Notes: generated by a model not told the origin, from the sequence alone. Shown: positions 1 through 9,543, counted from the stretch's first letter. The stretch is DNA of 64,000 bases from Micromonospora craniellae (GCF_014764405.1 NZ_CP061725.1:1550001-1614000); one strand, 5' to 3'. Numbers and translations are program-made.

Positions 1-428
1 GAGTGCTGGTTCGGGTCGGTGATCCGCTTGAGGCTGAACACGACGTCTTCCACGGTCAGGGTCTCCCCGTTGTGGAACTTGACGCCCTCCCGGAGAGTGA
101 ACTCGTACTCGGTCGACGACACCTCCTTCCACTCTGTGGCGAGCGCGGGCTTGAGCGTCTCCAGGTCGGTGTCGAGGGCCAGCAGGCCCTCGTAGAACTG
201 CGAGACCATCCGCTTGGAGTTGAAGGACTGGGCCATGATCGGGTCAAACCCGCTCAACGGTTGGCTGTCCTCGCCGATGGTCAGCGTGCCGCCTCGTTTC
301 GGCTCGCCCCCTTCGGTGCCGGGGTTCGAGTCACTGGGCGAGCCACCGCAGGCGGTCAGCACAACTGACAGTGCGGTTATCGACGCGGCAATTGCCCCGA
401 GACGACGGGCGTCATGCAAAAGCGACAT
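1..428 (-). CDS. Peptide/nickel-type ABC transporter substrate-binding lipoprotein (3' end outside window)
   Basis: This is the N-terminal 142 codons of a family-5 extracellular solute-binding protein; the gene runs off the window start. Residues 1-27 form a lipoprotein signal peptide with lipobox LTAC and lipidated Cys27. The family signatures GGTLTIG and a VEDVVFSLKRI stretch follow. The protein should sit on the outer face of the membrane and deliver a small peptide or peptide-like solute to the two permeases encoded just upstream (498-2386), 69 bases away in the same direction. The ligand cannot be read from the sequence. The neighbouring aromatic catabolic genes suggest it may capture their substrate or a conjugate, which is inference. 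Confidence 0.9.
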   Translation of the reverse strand, partial: MSLLHDARRLGAIAASITALSVVLTACGGSPSDSNPGTEGGEPKRGGTLTIGEDSQPLSGFDPIMAQSFNSKRMVSQFYEGLLALDTDLETLKPALATEWKEVSSTEYEFTLREGVKFHNGETLTVEDVVFSLKRITDPNQH

Positions 429-497
429 GGTTGCGCCTTTCTTCGGGAGCTTGTCGGAAAGACCGACACAGCTGGGGGACGGAAGCTGGTGCCAGGG

Positions 498-1367
498 TCA
501 GATCAGGGAGCGGCGTCCGCTGTTGAAGCCCTCGCCGATCAGGCCCCAGGCAACCGAGGCGAGCAGAAGCACCCCGGCCGGCCCGAGCGGCAGCCACGGG
601 CTGTCGGTCATGTAGTTCTGCGAGGCGTAGATCATGTTTCCCCAGCTCGGATCGGGGGGCTGCACACCGAGCCCGAGGTAGCTCAGCGAGGACTCGACGA
701 GAATGGCGATCGCCGCTGTGTTGGCGAACTGGACTGTCATGAGCGGCAGCACGTTCGGCACGAGATGCTTGACCGCGATGATCGGATCCGGCACACCGGA
801 GACGCGGGCGGAGAGAACGAATTCCCGTTCCCTCAGTTCCATGCATCGTGAACGGACCACACGGGCGAACTGTGGTACGGCTATCAGGGCGAGGACGAGC
901 ACGAGAGTGGTCTTGGTAGGGCTGAAGACGGTGACCGCACTCAGCGCGAGCAGCAACGAGGGAAAGGAGAGGACGAGGTCGATGACTGCCATGAGCACCG
1001 AGTCGAGCCAGCCACCCCGGAGCCCGGCGGCGATCCCGATGGCCGAGCCGACCAGCAGGGCGATACCCGCCGCGAAGAACGCGATACCGAGCGAGGTCTG
1101 GCCGGCTGTCAGCAGCCGGACCAGGTAGTCCCGCCCCAGGTCGTCTGTGCCCAGCGGATGTGCCCCGCTCGGGGCGGAGAAGGGCGCACCAGCCACTTCA
1201 GACGGTGAATAGTTCGTCCACAGGCTGACGGTCATGGACAGCACGACGAGTGTGACCAACAGGACGACCCCGACGGCGGCTTCCCGCCGAGAACGGAACA
1301 CGGACAGTACGGGTGACCACCATCCACGGGATGCGGTGCCAGCCCGACCTGGCGCTACAGCCGTCAT
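498..1367 (-). CDS. DppC-type ABC transporter permease
   Basis: This 289-aa membrane protein is the second permease of a dipeptide/oligopeptide-type importer. It has an N-terminal helix, the family signature HPLGTDDLGRD near residues 70-80, about five further hydrophobic segments and an EAA-like loop for ATPase contact. The C-terminal LGVQPPDPSWGNM stretch is typical of DppC/OppC. Its ATG overlaps the stop of the DppB-type gene by four bases (ATGA), so translation is coupled. No ATPase gene is visible inside the window; it may lie beyond base 1. Confidence 0.9.
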   Translation of the reverse strand: MTAVAPGRAGTASRGWWSPVLSVFRSRREAAVGVVLLVTLVVLSMTVSLWTNYSPSEVAGAPFSAPSGAHPLGTDDLGRDYLVRLLTAGQTSLGIAFFAAGIALLVGSAIGIAAGLRGGWLDSVLMAVIDLVLSFPSLLLALSAVTVFSPTKTTLVLVLALIAVPQFARVVRSRCMELREREFVLSARVSGVPDPIIAVKHLVPNVLPLMTVQFANTAAIAILVESSLSYLGLGVQPPDPSWGNMIYASQNYMTDSPWLPLGPAGVLLLASVAWGLIGEGFNSGRRSLI

Positions 1368-2386
1368 CGATCTTTTCCGATCTGCGGGTCGATGAGTGGA
1401 AGGAGGAGGTCAACCGCGAGGTTCAGCACGACATAGGTAGCGCCCAGCACGAGGATGCAGGCCTGCGCCACCGCGATGTCGAGGTGCGTGATCGCGGTGA
1501 CCGTGAGTTGTCCGATCCCTGGAATCGCGAACACGTTCTCGATCAGGATCGAGTTGCCGACGATGCCGGCCATCTGCAGCCCCGCGACTGTCGCCACGGG
1601 GGCGGCGGCGTTGCGTAGTCCGTGCCGCATCGTCGCCTGCAGTTGGGTGCTGCCGGTGGCGAGCGCGGTCCGGATGAAGTCCTGCTCGTAGACTTCGAGC
1701 ATCGACGAGCGCATGAAGCGGCATAGCGTCGATCCGAGTGGCAACCCGAGCGCAATGCTGGGTAACAGCATGCTCTGCAGGTTCCTGACCGCATCCTCGG
1801 AGAAGGGTACGAATCCCAGGGTCGGCCAAGCCGGAAAGAGGATCGAGAAGAGCAGGACCAGCGCCACGCCGAAGGCGAACACCGGGATGGCCAGGCCGAC
1901 GAAGGTTACGGTCCGGGCCGTCACATCCACGGCGCGACCACGGCGCATCGCGGACAACGCCCCGGCTGGAACCCCCCATGCGACCGAGATGATGGTCGCG
2001 AAGACCGCCAGTTCCAGGGTGTTCGGCAGCCGTTCGCCGATCATCTCGCGCACCGGAAGGCCGTTGAAGACCGAGGTGCCGAGGTCACCTCGCAGCGTGT
2101 TGGACAGCCACGTCACGTACTGAACCGGGAGGGGCTTGTCGAGCCCCAGGTCGGTCGTGAGCCGGGCGCGCGTGGCCGCGTCGCTATAGGGACCGGCCAG
2201 TGTGTCGACCGGACTCCCGGGCAGCATGTGCACCAACCCGAAGGCCAGTAGGGAGAGCGCGAACAGGACCAGCACGCCGCGCAGCACCCGCCGAAGGACG
2301 AAGCGGACCCACGCCGGCGGAACCGGCACGCGGGGTACGCGAGGCCGGGACACAAGGCTCGGCTCCCTCGTCACAGACTGCGGCAT
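1364..2386 (-). CDS. DppB-type ABC transporter permease
   Basis: This 340-aa inner-membrane permease is the first gene of the leftward importer operon. It has a basic N-terminus, a first transmembrane helix near residues 35-55, the DppB-typical HMLPGSPVD motif after it, and the periplasmic WLSNTLRGDLGTS segment. An EAA-type loop lies near residues 235-260. The start is supported by position, because the putative promoter and operator lie about 75-100 bases upstream (2462-2489). The length matches the family. Confidence 0.9.
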   Translation of the reverse strand: MPQSVTREPSLVSRPRVPRVPVPPAWVRFVLRRVLRGVLVLFALSLLAFGLVHMLPGSPVDTLAGPYSDAATRARLTTDLGLDKPLPVQYVTWLSNTLRGDLGTSVFNGLPVREMIGERLPNTLELAVFATIISVAWGVPAGALSAMRRGRAVDVTARTVTFVGLAIPVFAFGVALVLLFSILFPAWPTLGFVPFSEDAVRNLQSMLLPSIALGLPLGSTLCRFMRSSMLEVYEQDFIRTALATGSTQLQATMRHGLRNAAAPVATVAGLQMAGIVGNSILIENVFAIPGIGQLTVTAITHLDIAVAQACILVLGATYVVLNLAVDLLLPLIDPQIGKDR

Positions 2387-2461
2387 AGCAACTCCCGTAA
2401 GTTGTGCAGCTCGGGTTGCGGGTGGCAGAACATCTCCTGGTCAACGCGTTTCGTGTTCTGT

Positions 2462-2489
2462 ATCGTACGATGTACGGCTATCTCGTCAA
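2462..2489 (-). promoter_or_regulatory. Promoter of the dipeptide-type importer with overlapping operator
   Basis: On the minus strand a -35-like TTGACG (2484-2489) and a -10-like TACGAT (2462-2467) are separated by 16 bases. The motif TCGTACGATGTACGG (2463-2477) overlaps the -10 and spacer. The same 15-mer with one change lies at 15323-15337 in front of the MFS gene, so a common repressor, probably the adjacent IclR protein, may act on both. Promoter assignment is by eye. Confidence 0.45.
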
Positions 2490-2663
2490 GAGGCAAAACC
2501 GCGATCGATCAGGCTTTGTCACGTAACAAAAGCGGCTGTTCGGACGGAGATCACGCCCCTGTCGAGCCCGGCCACCGCCACCGGCTTCGCACGGATCGAA
2601 GCACCGGCCGTGGTGAGGAGGATGTCTACTCGGTGGCACCGACCGACGGTAAGGAGCAGTCCC

Positions 2664-3425
2664 ATGACACGGGACACGAGGAGTCGCGATCAGGCGAACA
2701 TGCTCGAGAAGAGCATGCGGATCCTCCAGGCGTTCCGGTCGGGAGATCGCAAGCTGAGGCTGAGTGAAATCGCCGAACGCACCGGGATGCCGAAGTCGAC
2801 GGCGCATCGGCTCAGCCAGGCCCTCATCGACCACCAACTCCTCGCCTGGGACGCCGACGGCTACGAACTCGGCCTCGGCCTGTTCGAACTGAGCGCCCTG
2901 GTGCCGCTCAAGCAGCGACTACGCGAGAGCGCGCTGCCGTTCATGCAGGATCTCTTCCTCGCCACCCATGAGACGGTGCACCTCGGCGTCCGTGACGGCA
3001 CCGACGTGATCTATGTGGAGAAGATCTACGGACACTCCGATCTCGCGCTGCCATCACGGGTCGGTGGACGCCTGCCGTTGACCTGCACCGCCGTCGGGAA
3101 GGCTCTGTTGGCCTTCAGCACCGACGAGATCCGCACCGCGGTGCTCGCCAAACCCCTGCGCCGTATCACCACCAAGTCGGTCATCGACCCGGAACGGCTC
3201 CGACGGCAACTGGCCGAGATCCGCGCCACCGGACTGGCGTTCGAGAGCGAGGAGGCCACGCTGGGTCGGGCGTGTGTCGCCGCGCCAGTGATCGTCCAGG
3301 GCGAGGCGGTGGCCGCCATGTCGATCTCCGTGCCGATCGCGCAGTACCGGATTCCGCAGCTCGCCGCCGCCGTTAAGACGGCGACGCTGGGACTGACCAG
3401 ACAGCTTAGGAGCACGACGAGATGA
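2664..3425 (+). CDS. IclR-family transcriptional regulator
   Basis: This 253-aa regulator has an N-terminal winged helix-turn-helix (about residues 12-65, including SEIAERTGMPKSTAHR). A C-terminal IclR effector-binding domain (about 75-250) contains the typical LTCTAVGKALLA segment and a FESEEATLGRACVAAPV stretch. I chose the ATG at 2664 because AAGGAG lies at 2651-2656, seven bases upstream; the open frame extends further upstream without homology. It lies between the leftward importer and the rightward meta-cleavage operon, the usual place for a pathway-specific IclR regulator. The effector is probably an aromatic acid or ring-cleavage product (inference). Confidence 0.92.
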   Translation: MTRDTRSRDQANMLEKSMRILQAFRSGDRKLRLSEIAERTGMPKSTAHRLSQALIDHQLLAWDADGYELGLGLFELSALVPLKQRLRESALPFMQDLFLATHETVHLGVRDGTDVIYVEKIYGHSDLALPSRVGGRLPLTCTAVGKALLAFSTDEIRTAVLAKPLRRITTKSVIDPERLRRQLAEIRATGLAFESEEATLGRACVAAPVIVQGEAVAAMSISVPIAQYRIPQLAAAVKTATLGLTRQLRSTTR

Positions 3426-3457
3426 GCCGGCGTAAGCCAGCACACCCCCGATCAGGG

Positions 3458-3473
3458 ACGGTACGCGTTCCGT
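3458..3473. promoter_or_regulatory. Imperfect palindrome upstream of the meta-cleavage operon
   Basis: ACGGTACGCGTTCCGT is a 16-base inverted repeat with one mismatched pair, lying 52 bases before the hydratase start in the only gap ahead of the operon. It is a candidate operator for the IclR regulator. It shares the GTACG core with the sites at 2463 and 15323, but similarity beyond that is weak. Confidence 0.3.
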
Positions 3474-3524
3474 GACACGGGACAGACGGTCCACGTCAAG
3501 ACCCAAATCGGCCAAGGTGGAGCC

Positions 3525-4179
3525 ATGTCCACACGTTCACCGGTCCATGACCGCCTGCATGACGCGGCCCATAGCCTCCGCCGGGCGGCGACGACCCGGA
3601 CGCCGGTTCCGGCGGTCCGCACGACCCTCGGTTCCGCGGACATCCGGGCCGCCTACGACGTGCAGCGCCACAACATCCAAAGACTCGTAGCGGCTGGCGA
3701 CACGATCGTGGGACGCAAGATAGGACTCACTTCGGCCGCGGTCCAGCAGCAACTCGGTGTAACCGAACCCGATTTCGGCACGCTGTTGGGCTCCATGCGC
3801 GTGCCGAACCACAGTACCGTCGCCTGCACGAAGCTGCTACAGCCGAAGATCGAAGCTGAGGTCGCCTTCGAGATCGCGGAACCGATCACCCGCGTCCCGA
3901 ACGACCCCGAGGGCCTCGTACCACTGATCCGCTGCGCTCGCCCAGCCCTTGAGATCGTCGACAGCCGCATCGAGCGGTGGGACATCGCCATCGTCGACAC
4001 GATCGCCGACAACGCATCGAGCGATGATCGCGATGGGTGAGCATCTCCAGGCCGGTGACATCGTCCTCAGCGGGGCGCTCGGACCGATGTGCGCCGTAAC
4101 ACCACACGATGTTTTCGCCGCGACGATCGGCGACGCCGAGGCCGTCACCGTCAGCTTCTCGGAAGGGGCATCCTCGTGA
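3525..4179 (+). pseudogene. mhpD: 2-keto-4-pentenoate hydratase, internal deletion and frameshift
   Basis: The first frame (3525 to about 4020) encodes the N-terminal two thirds of a fumarylacetoacetate-hydrolase-fold hydratase. It includes the metal-ligand region KIEAEVAFEI and the DTIADNAS motif. The reading frame then breaks and runs into TGA at 4038-4040. The C-terminal part continues in another frame from about 4021 ([18 protein letters not shown] onward) to the stop at 4177-4179. Compared with the usual ~260-aa family member, roughly 40-45 residues between DNAS and the LQAGD motif are missing as well. The upstream spacing, the AAGGTGGAG ribosome site and the GTGA overlap with the next gene show it was the first gene of the operon. 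The enzyme would hydrate 2-hydroxypenta-2,4-dienoate to 4-hydroxy-2-oxovalerate; this copy is probably inactive. Confidence 0.85.
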
Positions 4180-5171
4180 CGTCACCCGTCGGCAGCGGCA
4201 TCGGGCGGCCCGGCGACGCTGGGCGGTCGCGCAAGGTTGCCGTGATCGGTTCCGGCAACATCGGCACCGATCTCATGATGAAGGTACTGCGCTCGGACGT
4301 GTTGAGCATGGGTGCGATGGTCGGCATCGATCCTCGGTCCGACGGCCTCGCGCGGGCTGACAAGCTGGGCGTGCCGACCACCGCAGAAGGCGTACGGGGC
4401 CTGCTGGGCATCCCGGAGCTGGCCGAGATCGCAGTGGTGTTCGATGCGACATCGGCGCGGGCCCACGTGGCGAACTACGAGCAACTCCGGGAAACCGGCA
4501 TCCCGGTCGTCGACCTCACGCCCGCAGCCATCGGACCGCTGGTCGTGCCCGCAGTGAACCTGGCGGAGCTCGCGCACGAACCGAACGTCAACATGGTCAC
4601 CTGCGGGGGCCAGGCCACCATTCCGATCGTGGCGGCCGTCAGCGCGGTCAGCCGCGTCCACTACGCGGAAATCGTGGCCTCCATCGCCTCCCGGTCCGCC
4701 GGGCCCGGCACCAGGGCGAACATCGACGAGTTCACGAAAACGACGAGCCGTGCGATCGAGACGGTGGGCAATGCCCGCAGGGGCAAGGCCATCATCATCC
4801 TCAACCCCGCCGAACCCCCGATGATCATGAGGGACACCGTCTACTGCGTCACTGGTGGCGGGTACGCCGAGGAGATCCGGCGGTCCGTCGCGGAGATGGC
4901 GCAGCGGGTCAGGGAGTACGTGCCGGGCTACTCGATCAAGCAGGAGATTCAGGTGCGGCGACTCGCCTGCGGCGACCCGCTGCGCTCGCTCGCCGGGGAC
5001 CAGGCCGACGGCGACCTCGACCTCGTCACCGTGTTCCTGGAGGTAGCCGGCGCCGGCGACTACCTGCCTGCCTACGCCGGCAACCTCGACATCATGACCT
5101 CGGCTGCGGTGCGTGTCGGGGAGTTGCTGGCCAGTCGGCAGCCGCTCACGACGTGGAAGGCAAGCTCATGA
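4176..5171 (+). CDS. mhpF: Acetaldehyde dehydrogenase (acylating)
   Basis: This 331-aa cytosolic enzyme oxidises acetaldehyde with NAD+ and CoA to acetyl-CoA (EC 1.2.1.10), the last step of the meta-cleavage pathway. The Rossmann motif GSGNIG is at residues 25-30 and the catalytic cysteine is Cys143 in [12 protein letters not shown]. The GTG start at 4176 is chosen because it overlaps the hydratase stop (GTGA) and fits the family N-terminus; the open frame begins earlier. The family channels acetaldehyde from the aldolase, which is encoded next with an ATGA overlap. Confidence 0.95.
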   Translation: MTSPVGSGIGRPGDAGRSRKVAVIGSGNIGTDLMMKVLRSDVLSMGAMVGIDPRSDGLARADKLGVPTTAEGVRGLLGIPELAEIAVVFDATSARAHVANYEQLRETGIPVVDLTPAAIGPLVVPAVNLAELAHEPNVNMVTCGGQATIPIVAAVSAVSRVHYAEIVASIASRSAGPGTRANIDEFTKTTSRAIETVGNARRGKAIIILNPAEPPMIMRDTVYCVTGGGYAEEIRRSVAEMAQRVREYVPGYSIKQEIQVRRLACGDPLRSLAGDQADGDLDLVTVFLEVAGAGDYLPAYAGNLDIMTSAAVRVGELLASRQPLTTWKASS

Positions 5172-6196
5172 CCGGCAGCAACCTCTACATCCAGGATGTC
5201 ACCCTCCGCGATGGCATGCATGCTGTCCGCCACCAATACACCCTGGACCAGGTTCGCACCATCGCCGCCACGCTGGACAACGCGGGCGTGGACGCAATCG
5301 AGATCAGCCACGGCGACGGCCTCTCCGGCAGCAGCGTCAACTATGGGCCAGGTGCCCACACCGACCTGGACTGGATCACGGCCGTGGCCGAGACCGTCCA
5401 GCGGGCGAAGGTCACCGTGCTACTCATACCGGGCATCGGGACGATCGACGACCTTGTCGACGCCTGGCACGCCGGAGCGCGCTCGGTCCGCATCGCCACG
5501 CACTGCACCGAGGCCGACATCGCCATCCAGCATATCGAGGCAGCCCGGTCGATCGGGTACGACGTCGCGGGCTTCCTCATGATGTCCCACATGTCGGACC
5601 CGTCGTCGCTCGCCACACAGGCGCGCATCGTGGAAGCGGCCGGCGCCCACTGCGTCTACATCACCGACTCCGGCGGCCATCTCCTGATGCGGGACGTGCG
5701 CGAACGGGTAGACGCCTACCGTTCCGCCCTGTCCGAGCAGACCGAAATCGGCATCCACGCTCACCACAACCTGACACTCGCGGTGGCGAACACCATGACC
5801 GCGGTCGAGGCGGGCGTGACCCGGGTGGACGCTTCGCTGGCAGGCCAGGGCGCCGGAGCCGGCAACTGCCCGATCGAGGCGTTCATAGCGGTGGCGAACC
5901 TCTCCGGCTGGCAACACGGCTGCCACCTCGACGCACTGATGGACGCCGCCGACGATCTCGTACGGCCCCTGCAGGACCGGCCGGTGCGCGTCGACCGCGA
6001 GACACTCGCCCTCGGGTACGCCGGCGCCTACTCCAGCTTCCTGCGGCACGCCGAGAACGCCTCGGTCCGCTACGGCGTCGAGACGCGGCGGCTGTTGGTC
6101 GAGGCCGGCCGCCGCAAGCTGGTCGGCGGCCAGGAGGACATGATCGTCGACATCGCCCTCGAACTGCTCAAGGAGTCACCGGAGCAAGCCGCGTGA
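5168..6196 (+). CDS. mhpE: 4-hydroxy-2-oxovalerate aldolase
   Basis: This 342-aa metal-dependent class II aldolase of the HMGL-like family splits 4-hydroxy-2-oxovalerate into pyruvate and acetaldehyde (EC 4.1.3.39). The N-terminal [10 protein letters not shown] motif holds the catalytic Arg14, Asp15 and His18, and the metal-binding HAHHN motif lies near residue 200. A C-terminal communication domain should contact the dehydrogenase. The ATG at 5168 overlaps the dehydrogenase stop (ATGA). Length and gene pairing are typical. Confidence 0.95.
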   Translation: MTGSNLYIQDVTLRDGMHAVRHQYTLDQVRTIAATLDNAGVDAIEISHGDGLSGSSVNYGPGAHTDLDWITAVAETVQRAKVTVLLIPGIGTIDDLVDAWHAGARSVRIATHCTEADIAIQHIEAARSIGYDVAGFLMMSHMSDPSSLATQARIVEAAGAHCVYITDSGGHLLMRDVRERVDAYRSALSEQTEIGIHAHHNLTLAVANTMTAVEAGVTRVDASLAGQGAGAGNCPIEAFIAVANLSGWQHGCHLDALMDAADDLVRPLQDRPVRVDRETLALGYAGAYSSFLRHAENASVRYGVETRRLLVEAGRRKLVGGQEDMIVDIALELLKESPEQAA

Positions 6197-6248
6197 CCAC
6201 GTGCGGGCCGACAATCGACAGCCACCCGCACCACCGGAAGGAGGAGGA

Positions 6249-7211
6249 ATGAGCACCATCGTCGCGGGCGTGGCCGCGTCGCACAGCACGTTGATGAACA
6301 CCCACTGGTCCGAGGTCGACCACCTCGACTCGGCCCATCGCTTCCGCGACGGCCTGGAGACGGCCCGTGCCTACGTGGCCGAGCAGGCTCCCGACACGAT
6401 CGTGGTCATCGGCTCCAACCACTTCCGTGGCCTGTTCCTCGACCTCATGCCCACCATCACCGTCGGCGTCGCAGAGGTGCTCGGTGCCGGCGAGGCACAG
6501 ACACCCGAGGGCGCTCTGCCGGTCGACCAGGACCTTGCCAAGAAGCTGGTCGACGGGCTGGTCGGCGACCACTTCGATCCGGCCCTGTCGCTCCGGCTCA
6601 CGGTCGACCACGGTGTCACCCACAGCCTGCAACATCTGGTCCCGGGCCTCGACATCCCGATCGTGCCAGTCGTGGTGAACATGTTCACGCCGCCACTCAT
6701 GCCGCTGCCCCGTGCCCACGCGCTGGGCACGTCCATCGCGTCCGCGATCGCCGCCGACGGCGCCGACAAGCGGGTACTCGTGCTCGCCTCCGGCGGCCTG
6801 TCCCACCGGCTGCCCTGGCCAGACTGGTCCCAGACGCTCTCCGACGACGACCGGTTCCTCGTCGAGGCGTGGCTCAACGGCCGGCACCAGTGGAAGGAGT
6901 ACGAGGTCCGGCGGCGCCAGATCATTCGGGCCGCGACGCCCGACGTCAACGCCGACTTCGACCGCGACTTCCTCGCCCAACTCGAGTCCGGAGACCTCAG
7001 CCGGACGCTCGCCCTGAACAACGACGAACTCGAGGACGTCGCCGGCAACGGCGCCCAGGAGATCCGCTCATGGATCGCGATGACGGCGGCCGTCGGCCCG
7101 GGGCGCGGCCGGACCCTGGCCTACGAGCCGATTGACGAGTGGCTCACCGGAATGGGTGTCGCCCTCTTCGAGCCGGTTTCGTCTCCCGCAGCACCGAAAG
7201 GAAAAGCATGA
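6249..7211 (+). CDS. LigB-type (class III) extradiol ring-cleavage dioxygenase
   Basis: This 320-aa protein resembles catalytic subunits of class III extradiol dioxygenases (LigB/MhpB type), which open catechol-like rings with O2 and non-haem Fe(II). Candidate iron ligands are His12 (ASHST) and His58 (GSNHF); the later SGGLSHRLP and DHGVTHSLQHL stretches hold further conserved histidines. The ATG at 6249 follows a strong GGAGGAGGA purine run. It is the ring-cleavage step of this operon and its stop overlaps the hydrolase start. No separate small LigA-type subunit is visible. The catecholic substrate is unknown. Confidence 0.88.
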   Translation: MSTIVAGVAASHSTLMNTHWSEVDHLDSAHRFRDGLETARAYVAEQAPDTIVVIGSNHFRGLFLDLMPTITVGVAEVLGAGEAQTPEGALPVDQDLAKKLVDGLVGDHFDPALSLRLTVDHGVTHSLQHLVPGLDIPIVPVVVNMFTPPLMPLPRAHALGTSIASAIAADGADKRVLVLASGGLSHRLPWPDWSQTLSDDDRFLVEAWLNGRHQWKEYEVRRRQIIRAATPDVNADFDRDFLAQLESGDLSRTLALNNDELEDVAGNGAQEIRSWIAMTAAVGPGRGRTLAYEPIDEWLTGMGVALFEPVSSPAAPKGKA

Positions 7212-8059
7212 CTATCTGGACTGAACTGGCGAACGTGGAGTTCTCCCTCGGTTACGTCGACGCGGGCGGGCTCAGGACCCGTACGCTGCGGGCCGGTCGG
7301 GGCGAGCCCGTGGTGATGCTGCACGGCACGAGCGGACACCTCGAGGCATTCGTCCGCAACATCGCCGTCCTGGCCGACCACGTGGAATGCCACGCGATCG
7401 ACATGATGGGGCACGGCTACACCGACAGCCCGGGCCAGCCGTACCGCATCCCGGGGTACGTGCGGCACGTGCTCGACTACCTCGACGCGGTGGGAATCGA
7501 GCGCGCCCATTTCATCGGTGAGTCCCTCGGTGGTTGGGTTTCCGGCCGCCTGGCCGCCGACCACCCCGAGCGGGTGCTGAGCGTGACGCTGGTCGCCCCC
7601 GGTGGCACCGTGGCCAATCCGGCGGTGATGGACCGGATCAAGACCAGCACCAGGAGGGCCGTGCTCAGCGACGACATCGAGTTGACCCGCAAGCGCCTGC
7701 ACCTGTTGATGCACGACCCCGGCAACGCCACCGAAGAGCTGGTCGAGGTCCGGCATGCGATCTACCACCGGCCCGAGTTCATGGCGAACCTCGACCACCT
7801 GCTCTGCCTTCAGGAGATGAACAACCGCCGCGAGGATCTCCTCAACACCGAGCAGATGGCCCGGATTTCGGCGCCCACCCGCATCGTCTGGGGTGCGGAG
7901 AACCCGTTCGGTGACATCCCGGAGGCCAACGCCATGCACGCGGCCATTCCCGGCTCGGCCCTGACGATCTACCCGCAGTGCGGACACTGGCCCCAGCACG
8001 AGCACGCGGAGCGGTTCAACAAGGAGACGCTGGAGTTCCTGGCGGGGGTACCGCGGTGA
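7208..8059 (+). CDS. Alpha/beta hydrolase, meta-cleavage product hydrolase-like
   Basis: This 283-aa alpha/beta-hydrolase-fold protein has the oxyanion segment MLHGTSGH near residues 37-44. The nucleophile is Ser106 in GESLGG and the likely catalytic histidine is in QCGHWPQ near residue 262. Placed directly after the extradiol dioxygenase with an ATGA overlap, it most likely hydrolyses the C-C bond of the ring-fission product (MhpC/BphD role), giving a dienoate for the hydratase. The exact substrate is unknown. Confidence 0.88.
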   Translation: MTIWTELANVEFSLGYVDAGGLRTRTLRAGRGEPVVMLHGTSGHLEAFVRNIAVLADHVECHAIDMMGHGYTDSPGQPYRIPGYVRHVLDYLDAVGIERAHFIGESLGGWVSGRLAADHPERVLSVTLVAPGGTVANPAVMDRIKTSTRRAVLSDDIELTRKRLHLLMHDPGNATEELVEVRHAIYHRPEFMANLDHLLCLQEMNNRREDLLNTEQMARISAPTRIVWGAENPFGDIPEANAMHAAIPGSALTIYPQCGHWPQHEHAERFNKETLEFLAGVPR

Positions 8060-9090
8060 CCGCTGGCGTCTCCGTCGGCATCCGCGTGCCGCCGTGCCGG
8101 CCGGCAACCGAGGTGGCCGACTTCGCCGCCGAGGTGGAGCGGCTCGGCTTCGACACCCTCTACGTGCCGGACTCCCAGTTGCTGTGGCGCGACGGCTATC
8201 TCAGCCTGCTCGCTACGGCGCTGCGGACCTCGCGCATCGGTCTCGGCACCGCCGTGACAAACGTGGTCACGCGCCATCCCAGCGTGGTCGCCTCGGCGGC
8301 GCGGACCGTCGCCGAGGCCGCAGAGGGCCGGTTCCGGCTTGGGCTCGGCGTGGGCAACAGCTCCGTCGAGCCGGTGGGGCTGAGCCCGAGCAAGCAGGCG
8401 GAGCTACGGGCCGGCATCGACACGATCAGGGGACTGCTCGCCGGTGCGGAGGCCTCTTTCAACGGGGTGTCCGGGCGGCTCCGCGATCCCTTCCCCGGAA
8501 TCCCGATCAACGTCGCCGCCAGCGGGCCCCGCAATCTCCAGTTCGCCGGCGAGGTCAGCGACGGTGTGATCCTGCTCAGCGGTGTCGCGCCCGTGCTGCT
8601 CGAACGCAGCGTGCATCTGGTGCGCCAGGGTGCCGAGACGGCCGGACGGAACCCGGACGACGTGCAGATCATCGTCGCGGCCCACGCCATGGTCACCGAC
8701 GACCTGGAACGAGACGCCCGGATTCTCAAGCCCGTCTGTGCCGGCATCGCGCAGAAGGGCGGACGGGCGGCGCTGGCCACCGCCGGCATCGACATCGAGG
8801 TACCGGCCCAGGTGCCCGGCGTCTACCCCGACCTCATCCACGCCGAGGACTGGGAACTCGCGGTGGACCGATGCGCGGAGTGGGTGAGCGACGAAGACGC
8901 GGTGGCGTTCGCACAGACCTTCTGCCTCTTCGGCACCGCCGAGGAGATCGTCACGAAGATCGAGGCCGCCAACCGGCTCGGCGCCACCGCCATCTTCCTC
9001 CAGCACGTGGGCTCCTACGATTTTCCCGAACAGCTGGCCTCGGACGTGGCCACGCAGGTCCTTCCCCGGCTCGCCGACCGTGCAGACTGA
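8056..9090 (+). CDS. LLM-class flavin-dependent oxidoreductase
   Basis: This 344-aa protein is a luciferase-like monooxygenase/F420-type TIM-barrel protein. Typical features are the N-terminal FAAEVERLGFDTLYVPDS stretch, TSRIGLGTAVTNVVTRHP, and the central INVAASGPRNLQFAGEVSDG. It may use FMNH2 or F420; the sequence does not decide. The GTG at 8056 overlaps the hydrolase stop (GTGA), so it belongs to the operon. Its role may be hydroxylation or reduction of a side product of aromatic breakdown. Confidence 0.85.
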   Translation: MTAGVSVGIRVPPCRPATEVADFAAEVERLGFDTLYVPDSQLLWRDGYLSLLATALRTSRIGLGTAVTNVVTRHPSVVASAARTVAEAAEGRFRLGLGVGNSSVEPVGLSPSKQAELRAGIDTIRGLLAGAEASFNGVSGRLRDPFPGIPINVAASGPRNLQFAGEVSDGVILLSGVAPVLLERSVHLVRQGAETAGRNPDDVQIIVAAHAMVTDDLERDARILKPVCAGIAQKGGRAALATAGIDIEVPAQVPGVYPDLIHAEDWELAVDRCAEWVSDEDAVAFAQTFCLFGTAEEIVTKIEAANRLGATAIFLQHVGSYDFPEQLASDVATQVLPRLADRAD

Positions 9091-9520
9091 TCACGGCGTC
9101 AGGGACGAGCCTGCACCCCTCCTCCGCCACGGTCCCCGCCGTGCGGGGATGACGGCCTCGTGGACGTTGTTGGACGGCCCGGCGTCCCGCGCCTTCGGAT
9201 CCGACCCCACCTTCTTTCGCGAGGCGCGGGCGGTCTGGGACGGGCCGGCGCCGACGGTGCGGTTGGTCGCGGATCGAGACGGTCCCTTCACCTGGGACAG
9301 CCGGGTGTCCTGCAGGACCGCGACCGGAGAGGTGGTCGCGGTGACCGGCACGCCGAACGTGAATGGCGACCCAGAACGCCTCCACCAGAAGTTCCGCACC
9401 AACGCCGCCGCCGGCGGCCTGTCGGCGAGCACGGCGGCGGCGCTACTCGAGACGATGTCGCGGCTGTCCGAGATCGACGACGTCGCCACGCTCGTGCCTT
9501 TCGACGCGCGAGAGATCTGA
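9080..9520 (+). CDS. MmgE/PrpD C-terminal-domain fragment (probable remnant)
   Basis: This 146-aa ORF has a C-terminal half that resembles the last ~90 residues of MmgE/PrpD-family proteins. It includes the cis-strand segment ending in TGTPNVNGDPERLHQKF and the ALLETMSRLSEIDDVATLVPF tail. The helical N-terminal catalytic domain, about 300 residues in the family, is absent. A GTG at 9080 overlaps the oxidoreductase by 11 bases, and an internal ATG at 9149 is an alternative start. It is either a decayed gene or a retained single domain; the family match is moderate. Confidence 0.5.
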   Translation: MQTDHGVRDEPAPLLRHGPRRAGMTASWTLLDGPASRAFGSDPTFFREARAVWDGPAPTVRLVADRDGPFTWDSRVSCRTATGEVVAVTGTPNVNGDPERLHQKFRTNAAAGGLSASTAAALLETMSRLSEIDDVATLVPFDAREI

Positions 9521-9543
9521 TCGATCCCCTGCAGGAGCAACCG

